Source of the DNA: Candidatus Binatia bacterium
GTDB lineage: Bacteria; Desulfobacterota; Binatia; UBA12015
Length of the DNA: 64,000 nucleotides
Reading direction: 5' to 3'
NCBI GenBank assembly: GCA_036563615.1
Contig: DATCMB010000014.1
Coordinates: 372,001-436,000, forward strand
Shown here: positions 48,949 to 58,732 of the stretch, one piece after another
Position numbering within the stretch: position 1 is the stretch's first letter
Layout: each line of letters begins with the position of its first letter
Notes under the pieces: generated by a model
The model's database searches: none
Seen by the model: only the letters and a program-made list of their open reading frames with translations
Told to the model about the DNA's origin: nothing
Made by a program: the position numbers and the translations under genes

Positions 48949-50895
48949 TCATTCGTCGGGCCGGCGGTTGAACTTCAGGTACGGCAGCCGCGCGCCACGC
49001 AGGACGATCTGGTCCGCACGGATCTGCGCGGGCGGCTCGAAGCCCGCCGTGCCGGCGAAGGTGACGAGGTCGTCCTGCTCGACGCCGTCGCCGCTGATCC
49101 CGAGCCCGCCGACGAGCACGCCGTCGCGATAGAGCGGCGCGCTGCCCGGGAAGAACACGATGCCGTTCTGCCGACCGTTCGCCGGCTGACGACCGTTCGT
49201 GCACGGGTTCAGCACGTCGTTGAGGAACACGGTGCGGAACGGACCCGGATCCGTGCCGTCGATGCCCGACGGGTAGATCGGCTGCGCGCCGAACGAGAGC
49301 GTGCGGTTGGTGATCGCGGTGCCGGGCGGGAACGCCTGGCCGAACACGAGGCCGAAGCCCGGGCTGTCGAGCGCGTCGAGCGGGTCGATCGTCGGGCTCG
49401 AGAACCAGATCACGTTGCGCGACTTGGCGACCGCGACGTCGATCGAGAACACGGTGGCGTCGTCCTGCCGGAAGAGCGCGAGCAGCGTGCCGTCGAGATC
49501 GGAGATCGCGATGATGAAGCGCGCGCGCGCCTCGAGCGGCAGGCGGATCGCGGCGCGCGTGATGTTCGCCTGATCCAGCGTCTCCTGCACGATCGCCTCG
49601 ACCTCGGCCTGGCTGAGCGGTCGCGGTCCGCCCGGGATCTGCCTGCCGCCGCGCGGGCCGATGAGATACCCCGATGGCACCGGCGTGCCGGTCGCCGTCG
49701 GCTCGACCAAGAAGTCGACGATGCCGCTGCCACCGCCGACCGGACCCGGCAGCGTCGGGTCGTCGGCGACGAACGGCAGCTCGATGCCGTCGAGGAAGAT
49801 CACGCCGGGCTCGGGCAGGTTGAGCGTCGCGAGCGACAGCGGCAACGCGGTGAGGCAGGTCGAGCCGGGGACGTCCGCGCAGCAGGCCGGCTTCGGCACC
49901 GACGGATCCTGGCAGACGTTCACGAGCCCGCGCGGCCGGATCCGCGGATCGACCGAGTTCACGTCGCCCGCGAAGGCGCGCGCCGCGAACTCCGCTTGAT
50001 CGAAGACGTCGCTCGACGTCGCGAGACGGAGGAAGCGGTCGGGCGGGAAGGTCCCGTTCGCGAAGTCGTCGGTCAGGTCCTGCGACGCCGACGGGTCGGG
50101 CATGAACGGCGTACTGCGCAGCGCGACGCCGATGCCGCCCGCGTGGCGGAAGCTCCCCGCCGCCGGGTCGATCTTGAAGATCGGCACGCCGCCCGGAACG
50201 GTCGCGATGCCGTTCGTGCAGCCGAGGTGATCCGCGGGGCCGTCGCCGTTGCGGCACTCGAGCGGCGCCTCGCCCGACTGCACGCGCAGGAACGAAGCGA
50301 GGTTGCGCGCCCGCGGCACGAGCTGACCCGGGTTGAAGTCGCCGCCGTCGGCGAAGGCCGCGTCGAAGCTGCAGCCGCGGTTCGTGTTCTCGATGCCGAA
50401 CAGCGCCGCGGCGCCCGTGTTGCGGATGTCGGGCGGGAAGTGGATGCCGCTGATGTAGCGCACCGTGCGCGACGAGAGCGGGCTCTGGTCGGCGCTGAAG
50501 AACGAGCCCGTGCGCGCGAGCTGGATCGCGAGGTTCACCACCCGGCAGTCGGGCGGTGTGGTCGCGGGGTCGAACGGGTAGACCGAGCCCGCGCAGCGGT
50601 CGGGCGCGTCGAGCTGGAACGTGAGGCCGACGCCGAGGATGTTGCCCTCGCGGTCGGTCACGGCGATCGCCATCTCCGCAGGGATCGAGCGCGCGGCGCT
50701 CTCCATGATGCCGCGGACGTCGCTCGGATCGAGCTGCGGCGCCGGGCCCACGACCGGCGGCCTGGTCGGCTGCTGCGGCGCGCCGCCGCCTCCCCCACCG
50801 CCGCCGCCACCGCACGCCGCGAGGGCAGCCGCGACGAGCGTTGCGAGCCCCATCTGCCAGCGACCGCCGCGCGCGGCCCGCTTGCGCTTCGACAT
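48949..50895 (-). CDS. Lipoprotein with GlcG/HbpS-like domains
   Basis: 648 residues. ATLVAAALAACG is a lipobox, directly followed by a run of ten Gly residues and a Pro-rich hinge. Two GlcG/HbpS (DUF336) type halves: near 60-95 (VRGIMESAARSIPAEMAIAV, VTDREGNILGVG) and near 430-640 (QAEVEAIVQETLDQANITR, FIIAISDLDGTLLALFRQDD, GLGISGDGVEQDDLV). HbpS from Streptomyces binds haem and iron and senses redox stress. The middle (about 140-420) is Cys-rich and unknown. It may bind haem or receive electrons on the cell surface (inference). Confidence 0.85.
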   Translation of the reverse strand: MSKRKRAARGGRWQMGLATLVAAALAACGGGGGGGGGGAPQQPTRPPVVGPAPQLDPSDVRGIMESAARSIPAEMAIAVTDREGNILGVGLTFQLDAPDRCAGSVYPFDPATTPPDCRVVNLAIQLARTGSFFSADQSPLSSRTVRYISGIHFPPDIRNTGAAALFGIENTNRGCSFDAAFADGGDFNPGQLVPRARNLASFLRVQSGEAPLECRNGDGPADHLGCTNGIATVPGGVPIFKIDPAAGSFRHAGGIGVALRSTPFMPDPSASQDLTDDFANGTFPPDRFLRLATSSDVFDQAEFAARAFAGDVNSVDPRIRPRGLVNVCQDPSVPKPACCADVPGSTCLTALPLSLATLNLPEPGVIFLDGIELPFVADDPTLPGPVGGGSGIVDFLVEPTATGTPVPSGYLIGPRGGRQIPGGPRPLSQAEVEAIVQETLDQANITRAAIRLPLEARARFIIAISDLDGTLLALFRQDDATVFSIDVAVAKSRNVIWFSSPTIDPLDALDSPGFGLVFGQAFPPGTAITNRTLSFGAQPIYPSGIDGTDPGPFRTVFLNDVLNPCTNGRQPANGRQNGIVFFPGSAPLYRDGVLVGGLGISGDGVEQDDLVTFAGTAGFEPPAQIRADQIVLRGARLPYLKFNRRPDE

Positions 50896-50955
50896 CGTTC
50901 CCGTTTCCTTTTCCGCGCTGCGAATCCTAGTCTTTACACCGCTCGCCGGCGTCGC

Positions 50956-53900
50956 TCACTCGCGACCGGGCAGCAGACGCTCGGGCTCGGGCGCGAGCGG
51001 CTGCACCACCGGACCACCCTCGACCTGTCCGGGCGGCGGCTCGTACGGCCGCACGAACGGCAGCGGCTTGCCGGGCCGCGTGTCGGACACCGTGTAGACC
51101 TGGCCGTCGCGGATGAAGAGCCGCTCCATCTCCTCGCGGGTGAACGGCCGCGACCCGAGACGGCCGAACACGCTCACCTGATTGCCGCTCTCGTCGACCG
51201 CGCGGTCGCGGTCCATGCCCTTCGAGAGCGCGATCGCCGGACCGGACGTCGGGTAGGTCGCGATGAGCTCCGGCGTCGGGATCGGGCTGAAGCCCTGCGC
51301 GCCCGGCGTCGAGCCGGCCGAGATGAGCTGGATCACGCGCAGGCCGTTGCGCCCGTCGGCGACGAAGGCGAACACGCTGTTGTACGCCGACGCGATGCGC
51401 ACCGCGTGCGTGTCGTTGAGCAGGCCGTCGGCCGAGTACATCTGCCAGAGCTTCGGCTGCTCGGGACGCTCGACGTCGACGATCGCGATGCCCTGGCTGC
51501 CCGCCGCGACGTACGCGTACGTGCGCGCGACGTAGACGTCCTTCGCCTCCGCGATCGGCAAGCTCGCGACGAGCTTCGCGCGATCCGGCCAGGTGACGTC
51601 GAGCACCTTGAGCCCTTCCGCGTCGGTCACGAACGCGTAGCGGAACTGGATCGTGATCGACGTCGGATCGATCAGGTCCGGCGCGCCGACCTGCGTCGCG
51701 ACCGAGGGCGCGAGCGGATCGCTGATGTCGAGCACGACGAGGCCGCGCTTGCACAGCACGTAGGCCCAGTCGCCGGCGATGGTGACGAAGATCGCGCCGT
51801 CGAGCACGCCGTCCGGATTGAAGGTCGCGACGCGCTCGACGAAGTTGTTCATCGGATCGCCGTCGCCGAGATTGGTGACGTCGACCACCACCAGACCTTC
51901 GTAGAGGTCGCTCACGAAGGCGTAGCGGTAGATCGGGTTCCAGGGCTGCTCCTGGTTCGCCGGGTTCTGCCGCCGGGTCGGATCGATCGGCATGTTGGTC
52001 GGCAGCGCGACCGAGGTCGCGTACTCCGTGTCGACGTAGGCGCGCTGGCCGAGCGGCGACACCGGCGCCGTGACGATGCGCTCCGAACGTCCCTTGTTGT
52101 CGATGTTCGCGACGTCGAAGATGCGCAGCCCGCCCGGACCGTTCGCGGTGTAGAGGTACTCGCCGCGCAGCTGCAGGCTACGCACGTCGGTCGCGCCGTG
52201 GCCGTAGGCCTCGGTGAGCTCGCGGTCGTTCGCCAGGTGCTCGGCGTAGCGCTCGGGGTACGCGAGGCGGTGCAGGTTGCTGCCGATCACCGCCTGCGGC
52301 TCGTCCCACTCGCTCACCGCGACCGCCTCGATGCCGTCCTCGCCGAGCCCGACCCAGACGAAGCGGCCCATGAAGTTCACGAAGTTCGTGCCGAGCGTCA
52401 GCACCTGCGCGAGCCACGCGTTGTTGTCGCCCTCGGCGGAGACGTGGCAGCTCGTGCAGCGCTGCGCCTCCTTGGTGCGCGCGGTGTGGCCGAAGTGCGT
52501 GTTGAACGCCTGGCTCGAGTAGCCCTCCGCCGAGACCGGCGCCTGCTGGATGTAGAGACGCTCGCGGTTGAGGTTGGTCGTCGAGATGAGCAGCGCGCTG
52601 CTCGAGCGAACCGGCGCGATGCGGTGACCCTTCACCGTCGCGTGCTTGCCGAGCATGAACACGTCGTAGCGCACCACCTGGGCGTTGTAGGAGGTCCAGT
52701 TGCGGAACTCCCCGCCCTCGAAGTGCTGCATGTCCTTCTTCCAGTTCGCCTCCTGCGGCAGGTGGCAGCCGAAGCAGGACGTGACCCAGGCGGTGTGGCA
52801 CGTGTAGCAGAACATGTTGTCGTCGCTGTGCGCGAGCTCGCCCGTGCTGTCGGGCAGCGAGCCCCAGGTCTTGCCGTCGCGACGCAACGTCTTCGCGATC
52901 GCCGAGCGCTCGTTGTAGTGCGGCGACGCCGGATCGATGGTGTCGATCACCTGGTCGACCTCCCACGACAGGTTCGGGTCGACCATCGAGCGCTGGATCA
53001 GCGTGTCGCCGACCCACTCGAAGCGACGCTCGCCCCACGGCGTACGGCCGGCGAGCAGGTCGTGACCGCCCGGTGGTGCTGCGGGATTGGTCGTGCGCAG
53101 CTTGGCGCGTCCGTTGATCGTGCCGTGGCAGTCCTGGCAGGCGATCTCCACCGCCTCGGGGAACGCGCCGTAGATCTTGCCGTTGCCGTGCGAGTCCTGC
53201 TCGAAGTGGCAGTCGACGCAGTGCATGCCCTTCTCGGCGTGGATGTCCTTGAGGTGGACCGCCTTGTCGAGCTTCTTCGGATCGTCCCACGGGATGATCC
53301 GATCTTCCGCGTCGAGCAAATTGCCCTTGCGGTCCTGCTTGTAGACCGCGCGCATGATCCAGCCGTGGCCGTGGTAGTCGGCGAACTTGGTGTCCTTGGT
53401 CGGGAGCCGGCTCGACTCGGCGAGGAAGTCGAAGTCCTGCCACAGCCCGCGCGGGCTCGGACCCTCGGGATTCGACAGCAGCGCCTGACGCATCGGCTCG
53501 GCGCGCGTGTTGTTGAACGGCCACGGCTCGTCGGTGACCGGGTAGAGCTGCTCCTTCGGCCACATCAGGTCGCCGTCGGTCTCGTAGTCCCACCACTGGT
53601 AGCCGAGGTAGGTGTTCACGAACGCGTTCGGCTGGTGCATGTGGCAGACCATGCACTGGCTCGTCGGGATCGCCTTGGTCAGCCGGTGCTGGATCGGGTG
53701 CCCGGGCTCGTCGCGCGGGATCGTCGGGTCGTTGCCCGCGTAGAAGCCGAGGTTGCCGAACTTCGCGTACGGGCCCGACGCGGTGACCTCGCGGTCGTTC
53801 GCGTACACCACGTGGCACGCCGTGCAGCCGCTCGAGCGGTAGTCGCCCGGATGGTCGTTCGTGCCGAGGAAGGACAGCATCGGGTCGTTGAGGCGCGTCT

Positions 53901-54825
53901 TGTGGATGTTCAGCACGCCCGCCGAGATGCGCGTGTCGGTGCCGAGCCCGCGCGTGCCGACCTTGTTGTCGGCGAGCCCCGGCTCGTCGACGAACGGACC
54001 GAGGTTCGGGTTGCCGACCTCCGACACCGCCGAGCGGTCGATCTTGCCGCCGCGCTCGAAGGTGCGCAGCGGATCGGTCGGCTGCACGACGTTCCAGCGC
54101 GGCAGCGGCACGAGGAACGGCAGCACGCCCTTGGCGAGCTCCTCGGGCGTCGGCGGCGGAACGGTGTAGATCTTCTCCGGCTCGCCGTCGCGCGAGTACG
54201 ACTCGCCGAAGATGTAGTTCTTCACCGAGACGATGCCGTTGTTGTACGCGGCGCCGCCCCAGAGCATCGCGCTGGTGGTCATCAGGCTCTTCTTGACCTT
54301 GACCACCTCGTTCGGATGGCAGCCCATCGCGCCGCAGCTTTCCGCGGCGACGCGCAGGTCGCCCGGGTTGAAGAAGCGGATGAACTCCGGCGACTCGTGG
54401 TTGAGCAGCGTGTAGCTGCGCACCGGGTTCGCCGAGCTCTGCCAGCGCTCCGGGTGGCGCGGCGCCACGTGCGCGGCCTTCTTCGCCGCCTCGTACTCCG
54501 GGCTGCCCTTGGCGAGCCCCGCGCCCGACGCGTCGTTGTTGCCGCCGTGGCAGTCGACGCAGCCGAGCTTGACGGTCGGCGTGTCGTGCATCGGCTCGAT
54601 GCCGACGTGGCACGAGAGGCAGCCCGTGCTCTTCGCGTCCGCCTCGGCCTGTGTTTGACGCAAGAGCGGGCTCGGCGCCTGCTCCTCCTCGGCGGCGATC
54701 GCGGTGGGAATGCCGAGCAAGAGCGGCAGCAGCGCCAGCGCCAGCCACCACGCGCGTGTCGTGCTCGGGCTCCTTCGAGACGTTGCCCGAGACGCTGCCC
54801 GAGACGTTGCCATCGCCGCGCCCAT
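50956..54825 (-). CDS. Exported decahaem cytochrome c fused to LVIVD beta-propeller
   Basis: 1289 residues. A signal segment (WWLALALLPLLLGIPTAIAA) is followed by ten haem sites: CLSCH, CVDCH, CGAMGCH (CX4CH), CTACH, CMVCH, CVDCH, CQDCH, CYTCH, CFGCH and CTSCH, between about residues 68 and 790. From about 870 to 1200, LVIVD-type blades follow: YLYTANGPGGLRIFDVAN, YAFVSDLYEGLVVVDVTN, YVLCKRGLVVLDIS, YAFVTDAEGLKVLDVTW and YVAAGSQGIAIVDVER. GAGGAAGGGG precedes the ATG, eight bases after the outer-membrane barrel gene. Probably a surface or periplasmic electron-transfer protein with a docking propeller. Confidence 0.9.
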   Translation of the reverse strand: MGAAMATSRAASRATSRRSPSTTRAWWLALALLPLLLGIPTAIAAEEEQAPSPLLRQTQAEADAKSTGCLSCHVGIEPMHDTPTVKLGCVDCHGGNNDASGAGLAKGSPEYEAAKKAAHVAPRHPERWQSSANPVRSYTLLNHESPEFIRFFNPGDLRVAAESCGAMGCHPNEVVKVKKSLMTTSAMLWGGAAYNNGIVSVKNYIFGESYSRDGEPEKIYTVPPPTPEELAKGVLPFLVPLPRWNVVQPTDPLRTFERGGKIDRSAVSEVGNPNLGPFVDEPGLADNKVGTRGLGTDTRISAGVLNIHKTRLNDPMLSFLGTNDHPGDYRSSGCTACHVVYANDREVTASGPYAKFGNLGFYAGNDPTIPRDEPGHPIQHRLTKAIPTSQCMVCHMHQPNAFVNTYLGYQWWDYETDGDLMWPKEQLYPVTDEPWPFNNTRAEPMRQALLSNPEGPSPRGLWQDFDFLAESSRLPTKDTKFADYHGHGWIMRAVYKQDRKGNLLDAEDRIIPWDDPKKLDKAVHLKDIHAEKGMHCVDCHFEQDSHGNGKIYGAFPEAVEIACQDCHGTINGRAKLRTTNPAAPPGGHDLLAGRTPWGERRFEWVGDTLIQRSMVDPNLSWEVDQVIDTIDPASPHYNERSAIAKTLRRDGKTWGSLPDSTGELAHSDDNMFCYTCHTAWVTSCFGCHLPQEANWKKDMQHFEGGEFRNWTSYNAQVVRYDVFMLGKHATVKGHRIAPVRSSSALLISTTNLNRERLYIQQAPVSAEGYSSQAFNTHFGHTARTKEAQRCTSCHVSAEGDNNAWLAQVLTLGTNFVNFMGRFVWVGLGEDGIEAVAVSEWDEPQAVIGSNLHRLAYPERYAEHLANDRELTEAYGHGATDVRSLQLRGEYLYTANGPGGLRIFDVANIDNKGRSERIVTAPVSPLGQRAYVDTEYATSVALPTNMPIDPTRRQNPANQEQPWNPIYRYAFVSDLYEGLVVVDVTNLGDGDPMNNFVERVATFNPDGVLDGAIFVTIAGDWAYVLCKRGLVVLDISDPLAPSVATQVGAPDLIDPTSITIQFRYAFVTDAEGLKVLDVTWPDRAKLVASLPIAEAKDVYVARTYAYVAAGSQGIAIVDVERPEQPKLWQMYSADGLLNDTHAVRIASAYNSVFAFVADGRNGLRVIQLISAGSTPGAQGFSPIPTPELIATYPTSGPAIALSKGMDRDRAVDESGNQVSVFGRLGSRPFTREEMERLFIRDGQVYTVSDTRPGKPLPFVRPYEPPPGQVEGGPVVQPLAPEPERLLPGRE

Positions 54826-54833
54826 CCCCTTCC

Positions 54834-56546
54834 TCAGAAGACCAGCAGCATCTCGACGCCCATCTGCCAGAGCGTCTGTCCGGTGTAGATGTCGCTGAAC
54901 CCGTCGAGCGGCTGAAGGATCGCTCCGAAGCCCTTCACGATGACGTTGTTGTTGAGCCACGGCCGGTACTCGATGCCGAGGCTCAGGTCGATGCCGACGT
55001 CGTTCGAGATCGAGCCCTGCTTGAGCAGCGTCTCGAGCACGTCGGTCTCCATGAAGCGGATGTAGTTCGCGTTGCCGATCAGCCGCAGCTTCGGCGTCAT
55101 CTCCGCCGACACGCCGACGTTGGCGATGAAGATGCCGGGGTTCACGAAGTTCGACTGCCCCTGGATCTTGTTGCTGCGCAGGTCGGGGACGAGCGACAGA
55201 CGCTGCACCAGAGCGGCGCCGCCGCGATCGCTGATGCGCGGTGCTTGACGGTTCCACCAGGTGTACTCGCCGCCCACGACCTTCGGATTGTCGAGGATGC
55301 TGTCGAAGCCCGTCGCCTGGCTGTCGCGGGCGTTGCCGTCGCCCGAGGTGATGTAAGTCGAGACCTGGTAGCGCAGCCAGTCGTCGTCGATCGACAGCTC
55401 GAGGAAGCCGAGCTGCGCGTTGATGTCGGTCTTGCGGCTCGCGATGTTGTTGAAGTCGTCGGTGCCGAGCGCCTGGTAGAAGGCGTGCGAGACGTTGATC
55501 CGGCCGATGTGCCCTTCGCTCGTCCAGCCGAGGTAGTACGCCTCGATGTCGTGCGGCACCGGATCGCCGATCGGCGTCGGACGGACGAGGAAACCGAGCC
55601 GGTCGTAGACGTAGCCGCCCTTCTTCCCGTCGTCGAAGTTGTAGTGGAAGCTGAACTGATTGGTCCAGCCGAGGAAGAAGAAGTCCTGGACGTACAGGTT
55701 CGCGATCGCGACCTGCTGATCACGCAGCCCGAACGTGTTGAGGCCGCTGACCGTGTCCTTCTCGGCCTGGTAGAAGTAGATGACGTTCCACTGGTAGCGC
55801 GCGCTGTTCGCCGAGCCGAAGAGGCGCACGCCCTGGTTGATGTCCTGGAAGATCAGGCTGCGGAAGTCGCTGTTGAACGGCTGGCGCCCGATCTTGGTCG
55901 AGATGAAGTCGTAGTTTGCGGACACGTCCGCGAGGTGGATCTCGGCGAAGGCTTGCTCGAGGCGAATGTCCGAGCGGAAGCGGCTCTCGCCGTCGCGCAC
56001 GTCGGGCGCGACGACGCCGCGCTCCCACACTCCGAGATAGTTCAGATCGCCGACGCCCTCGAGCAGGATCTGCCAGTCGAACGGCCGGAACGCCGTATTT
56101 CCCTTGATGAGCTCGGCGCGCACCGCGAACTTTTGATCGACCTCGACCTGGTCGGGCTCGCCGAAGAACTTGAACTCGCCGGGCCGCGCCGTGCTCGGTC
56201 CGCTCGCGATCGGCACGCGTCGTCCTTCGACGAGCGTCTTCGAAGCGGCCGTCAGCTTGAAGAAGATGTCCTGGCCGAGGATCGGGAAGTCGCCCTTGAG
56301 GACGTTCTGGTTGTACGGGTCCCACCAGTGGCCCTGGACGTTCTTCTCGTAGGGCGGCGGCGTGATGCGCCAGCGGTCGGGGAGCGGGCTGAAGTCGGGG
56401 AACAGCGGCTCGGTGTCGGGGTCGTCGACGCCGCCGTAGTTGATCGAGCCGGGACCCGGTGAGCCTGCGTCCTGCGCGAGCGCGCCGCGCGGCGCGAGCA
56501 GCAGCAGGCAGGCGACGACGAGCACCGCGGTCCGCGTTCCGGTCAT
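54834..56546 (-). CDS. Outer-membrane beta-barrel protein (porin-like)
   Basis: 570 residues. Signal peptide (VLVVACLLLLAPRGALA), an N-terminal soluble part of about 60 residues, then alternating aromatic strands and turns (FDWQILLEGVGDLNYLG, YQWNVIYFYQAEKD, FSFHYNFDDGKKGGY, YLGWTSEGHIGRINVSHAFY) and a terminal Phe (GVEMLLVF). These are signs of an outer-membrane barrel with about 16-18 strands. Followed closely by the decahaem-propeller gene; this pairing resembles porin-cytochrome conduits, but homology to MtrB is not claimed. ATG 56546 is chosen; GTG 56561 is an alternative. Confidence 0.8.
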   Translation of the reverse strand: MTGTRTAVLVVACLLLLAPRGALAQDAGSPGPGSINYGGVDDPDTEPLFPDFSPLPDRWRITPPPYEKNVQGHWWDPYNQNVLKGDFPILGQDIFFKLTAASKTLVEGRRVPIASGPSTARPGEFKFFGEPDQVEVDQKFAVRAELIKGNTAFRPFDWQILLEGVGDLNYLGVWERGVVAPDVRDGESRFRSDIRLEQAFAEIHLADVSANYDFISTKIGRQPFNSDFRSLIFQDINQGVRLFGSANSARYQWNVIYFYQAEKDTVSGLNTFGLRDQQVAIANLYVQDFFFLGWTNQFSFHYNFDDGKKGGYVYDRLGFLVRPTPIGDPVPHDIEAYYLGWTSEGHIGRINVSHAFYQALGTDDFNNIASRKTDINAQLGFLELSIDDDWLRYQVSTYITSGDGNARDSQATGFDSILDNPKVVGGEYTWWNRQAPRISDRGGAALVQRLSLVPDLRSNKIQGQSNFVNPGIFIANVGVSAEMTPKLRLIGNANYIRFMETDVLETLLKQGSISNDVGIDLSLGIEYRPWLNNNVIVKGFGAILQPLDGFSDIYTGQTLWQMGVEMLLVF

Positions 56547-56561
56547 CCTCTCACCACCCAA

Positions 56562-56995
56562 GATCGGTGTCCGGCGACGCGCGCAGCCCGCCCGGAACCG
56601 CCATCAGTCGAGCCGTGCCTGCCCGAGACATGGGACAAACGTCGAGCGCAAAGATCGCTGCCGTGTACTGCCGACCTCGAGTTCACGCCCTTCGACCGTC
56701 AGGCTTCGACGCGTCCGCCCCCCGCACGCGGCGGCACTACTACTCCGCTCGACGAAAAGGTCAACAGAGCGAGGGGTCGTCCGAACCAAGTTTTCGTTGA
56801 AGGCCGACGAGCGCCCCCGGAGGGAGAGAATCGGCGTCGAGGGCGACGTGCCGGTACGCAATTCGTCGTATGCCGGCGCGGGCGTCGACCTCGCGCGCCG
56901 CGTGGACGGCGTGCCGCGACGTGCGCGGAGCGTCGCGCGCCACGCGCCACGGCGTGCGCCACAGCAAGCTGCGGCGCGCGTGAGCGCCAGCGCGC
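56562..56995. other. 434-base region between two beta-barrel genes
   Basis: Somewhat lower GC than the genes around it. It should hold the promoter of the barrel/decahaem pair. No coding frame with conserved features was recognised. The right end has GCGCGCCACGCGCCACGGCGT-like repeats. No RNA gene recognised. Confidence 0.5.
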
Positions 56996-58234
56996 CTAGA
57001 AGTACATCTCGAACGCGACGGTGCCGATGGCCTCGGGTCGGATGCCGTCGCTGTTCAGCGGCACGTTGACCGAGCCGCTCACCACCGCGTTCTCGAGCAG
57101 CTGACCTTTGATGCCGAACAGGAAGTCGACGTAGTTCGTGCCGAGCGTGTTGTCGCCCAGCGCGCGGAAGGTCAGCGGCACGTCGATCTCCTGCCCCGGC
57201 GGCTGCACGAAGGAGGTCGGCGTCCACTCGATCCCCTTGTTGAACTTCGAGCCGCCGACGCCCGCGTCGACCGTCAAGCCGGGGATCGCGTACGACGCGC
57301 CGGTGTTCCACACGAAGCGACGCAGCTGCGCGAACTCCGTGTCGTGGTCGTAACCGACGTCGACGTGCAGCTTCGCGCCATCGAAGACGTTGAACGCCGT
57401 GATCAGCCGCGGCAGAAACGCGCCGCTGTCGGGCCCCGCGTACGACGGCTCGCTCGGGCTCGGGAAGAACACCTCCATCGAGAGCGCCATGTCGACGTAC
57501 TCGGATCGCAGGAAGTGCGCCTTGCCGCCGATGCTGATGCGCCCGAGGCCGGCCTCCGTTCCCTCACGGAACGAGGCGCCGAGCTGGTTCACGGTGCCCT
57601 CGCGGATGATGAGCGTGCCGTTCGAGAGGTTGCGGTCGAGCGCCTCGAGCGAGGTCGCCGCGGCGACCGGGGCGTCCTGGATCGGCTCGTTCGCGGCCGA
57701 GGCGAGCGTGACGAACGACGACTTCGCGTGGGCGTCGACGATGGTGATCGGGAAGTTGGCGTGCACCTCGAGCCAGTCGAGGATGCCGTAGCTGTACGCC
57801 AGGTTGAACAGCCCGACCTTCGCGTTCACCTTGAGGCCGAACTTCGTGTACACCGGCTGCGCGAGCCCGGTGACCTCGTAGTCGATCGGGTTCTGCGTGT
57901 TGACCAGCTCGAAGTACGAGCCCGCGACGCGGAAGCTCATCCTCCCCTTGCCGATCGTGAGCGGCGAGCGGAAGGCCGTCGGACCCAGCAGCCCGGTCGC
58001 CCGGTAGGTGTCGAGCGCCTCGTCGTACTCGTAGACGATCGACTGCCCGGTCATCGGCGGCAGCGAGGAGATGCCCTGCGAGACGCCGAGGATGATCAGC
58101 TGGCGCGCGGCGTCGGCGCGCTGCTGGACGCCGAACGCGGCGTTCGACTGCGCGCGCGCGTCCGTCGCCACGGCCACGAACGCGACACTCGCGAGCCATG
58201 CCGCAGCGAGCACCATCCCGACGCGGATCCTCAT
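56996..58234 (-). CDS. Outer-membrane beta-barrel protein, transporter-like
   Basis: 412 residues from ATG 58234 (GGGGGAAG upstream). Signal peptide (LAAAWLASVAFVAVATDARA), then repeated beta strands with Gly turns (MSFRVAGSYFELVNTQNP, GLFNLAYSYGILDWLEVHAN, GRISIGGKAHFLRSEYVDM, VVSGSVNVPLNSDG) and a terminal aromatic residue (VAFEMYF). It resembles FadL/MetA-pathway and related transporters of hydrophobic compounds in a general way; the substrate is unknown. Transcribed on its own after the 56562-56995 gap. Confidence 0.75.
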   Translation of the reverse strand: MRIRVGMVLAAAWLASVAFVAVATDARAQSNAAFGVQQRADAARQLIILGVSQGISSLPPMTGQSIVYEYDEALDTYRATGLLGPTAFRSPLTIGKGRMSFRVAGSYFELVNTQNPIDYEVTGLAQPVYTKFGLKVNAKVGLFNLAYSYGILDWLEVHANFPITIVDAHAKSSFVTLASAANEPIQDAPVAAATSLEALDRNLSNGTLIIREGTVNQLGASFREGTEAGLGRISIGGKAHFLRSEYVDMALSMEVFFPSPSEPSYAGPDSGAFLPRLITAFNVFDGAKLHVDVGYDHDTEFAQLRRFVWNTGASYAIPGLTVDAGVGGSKFNKGIEWTPTSFVQPPGQEIDVPLTFRALGDNTLGTNYVDFLFGIKGQLLENAVVSGSVNVPLNSDGIRPEAIGTVAFEMYF

Positions 58235-58366
58235 CGCTTCCCCCAATCGCCCGCAACTCGCGCCATGCCCCGGCATGCGCGAGCCCCCGAATATCGCCTT
58301 TTACGGGAAGATCAAGCTTTTTGGCGCGACGATCGGGGGAGAAGACGGGGCGTCGCGGCGCCGGCG

Positions 58367-58732
58367 TCACTCGTGGCCGAACTCGTCGTCGGGGTAGGTC
58401 GGCATCCAGTCGCGCAGCTCGTCGACCTCGGTGCGGCGGTGGGTCGGGTAGCTGCGCACGTAGCTCGCGTGGGCGAGCAGGTAGGTCGCCCCGGGGGTGG
58501 TGAAGAGCTGGAAGATGATCGCCAGCACGCCGCGCACGGTGACGAAGGGCTCCTCGGCGACGAACAGGATGCTCGGCGCGAGGATCAGCAGCGTGACGCC
58601 GACCGTGCCCGCCTTCCCGGCCGCATGCATGCGCGTGTAGACGTCCGGGAAGCGCACGAGCCCGATGCCGGTCACCACCATGAAGAACGTGCCGACCACC
58701 ATGGCGAGCGCGGCGAGGATCTCGAGCACCAT
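58367..58732 (-). CDS. mnhG: Na+(K+)/H+ antiporter subunit G
   Basis: 121 residues, three membrane helices: LEILAALAMVVGTFFMVV, GLVRFPDVYTRMHAAGKAGT (family signature), VRGVLAIIFQLFTTPGATYLLA. MnhG/MrpG is a small subunit of the multi-subunit cation/proton antiporter. The ATG overlaps the TGA of subunit F by one base (TGATG). A soluble C-terminal tail (PTHRRTEVDELRDWMP) is a bit longer than usual. Last gene of the operon. Confidence 0.93.
   Translation of the reverse strand: MVLEILAALAMVVGTFFMVVTGIGLVRFPDVYTRMHAAGKAGTVGVTLLILAPSILFVAEEPFVTVRGVLAIIFQLFTTPGATYLLAHASYVRSYPTHRRTEVDELRDWMPTYPDDEFGHE

Noticed and set aside
48925..54888. A 1987-codon open frame on the plus strand opposite the lipoprotein and decahaem genes
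   Set aside because: It is an antisense shadow of very GC-rich genes, dominated by Arg, Ala and Glu, with no conserved motif. The minus-strand frames carry clear haem and propeller signatures.
54826..55257. N-terminal extension of the decahaem-propeller frame
   Set aside because: It overlaps the barrel gene in another frame. A ribosome site and signal peptide mark ATG 54825.
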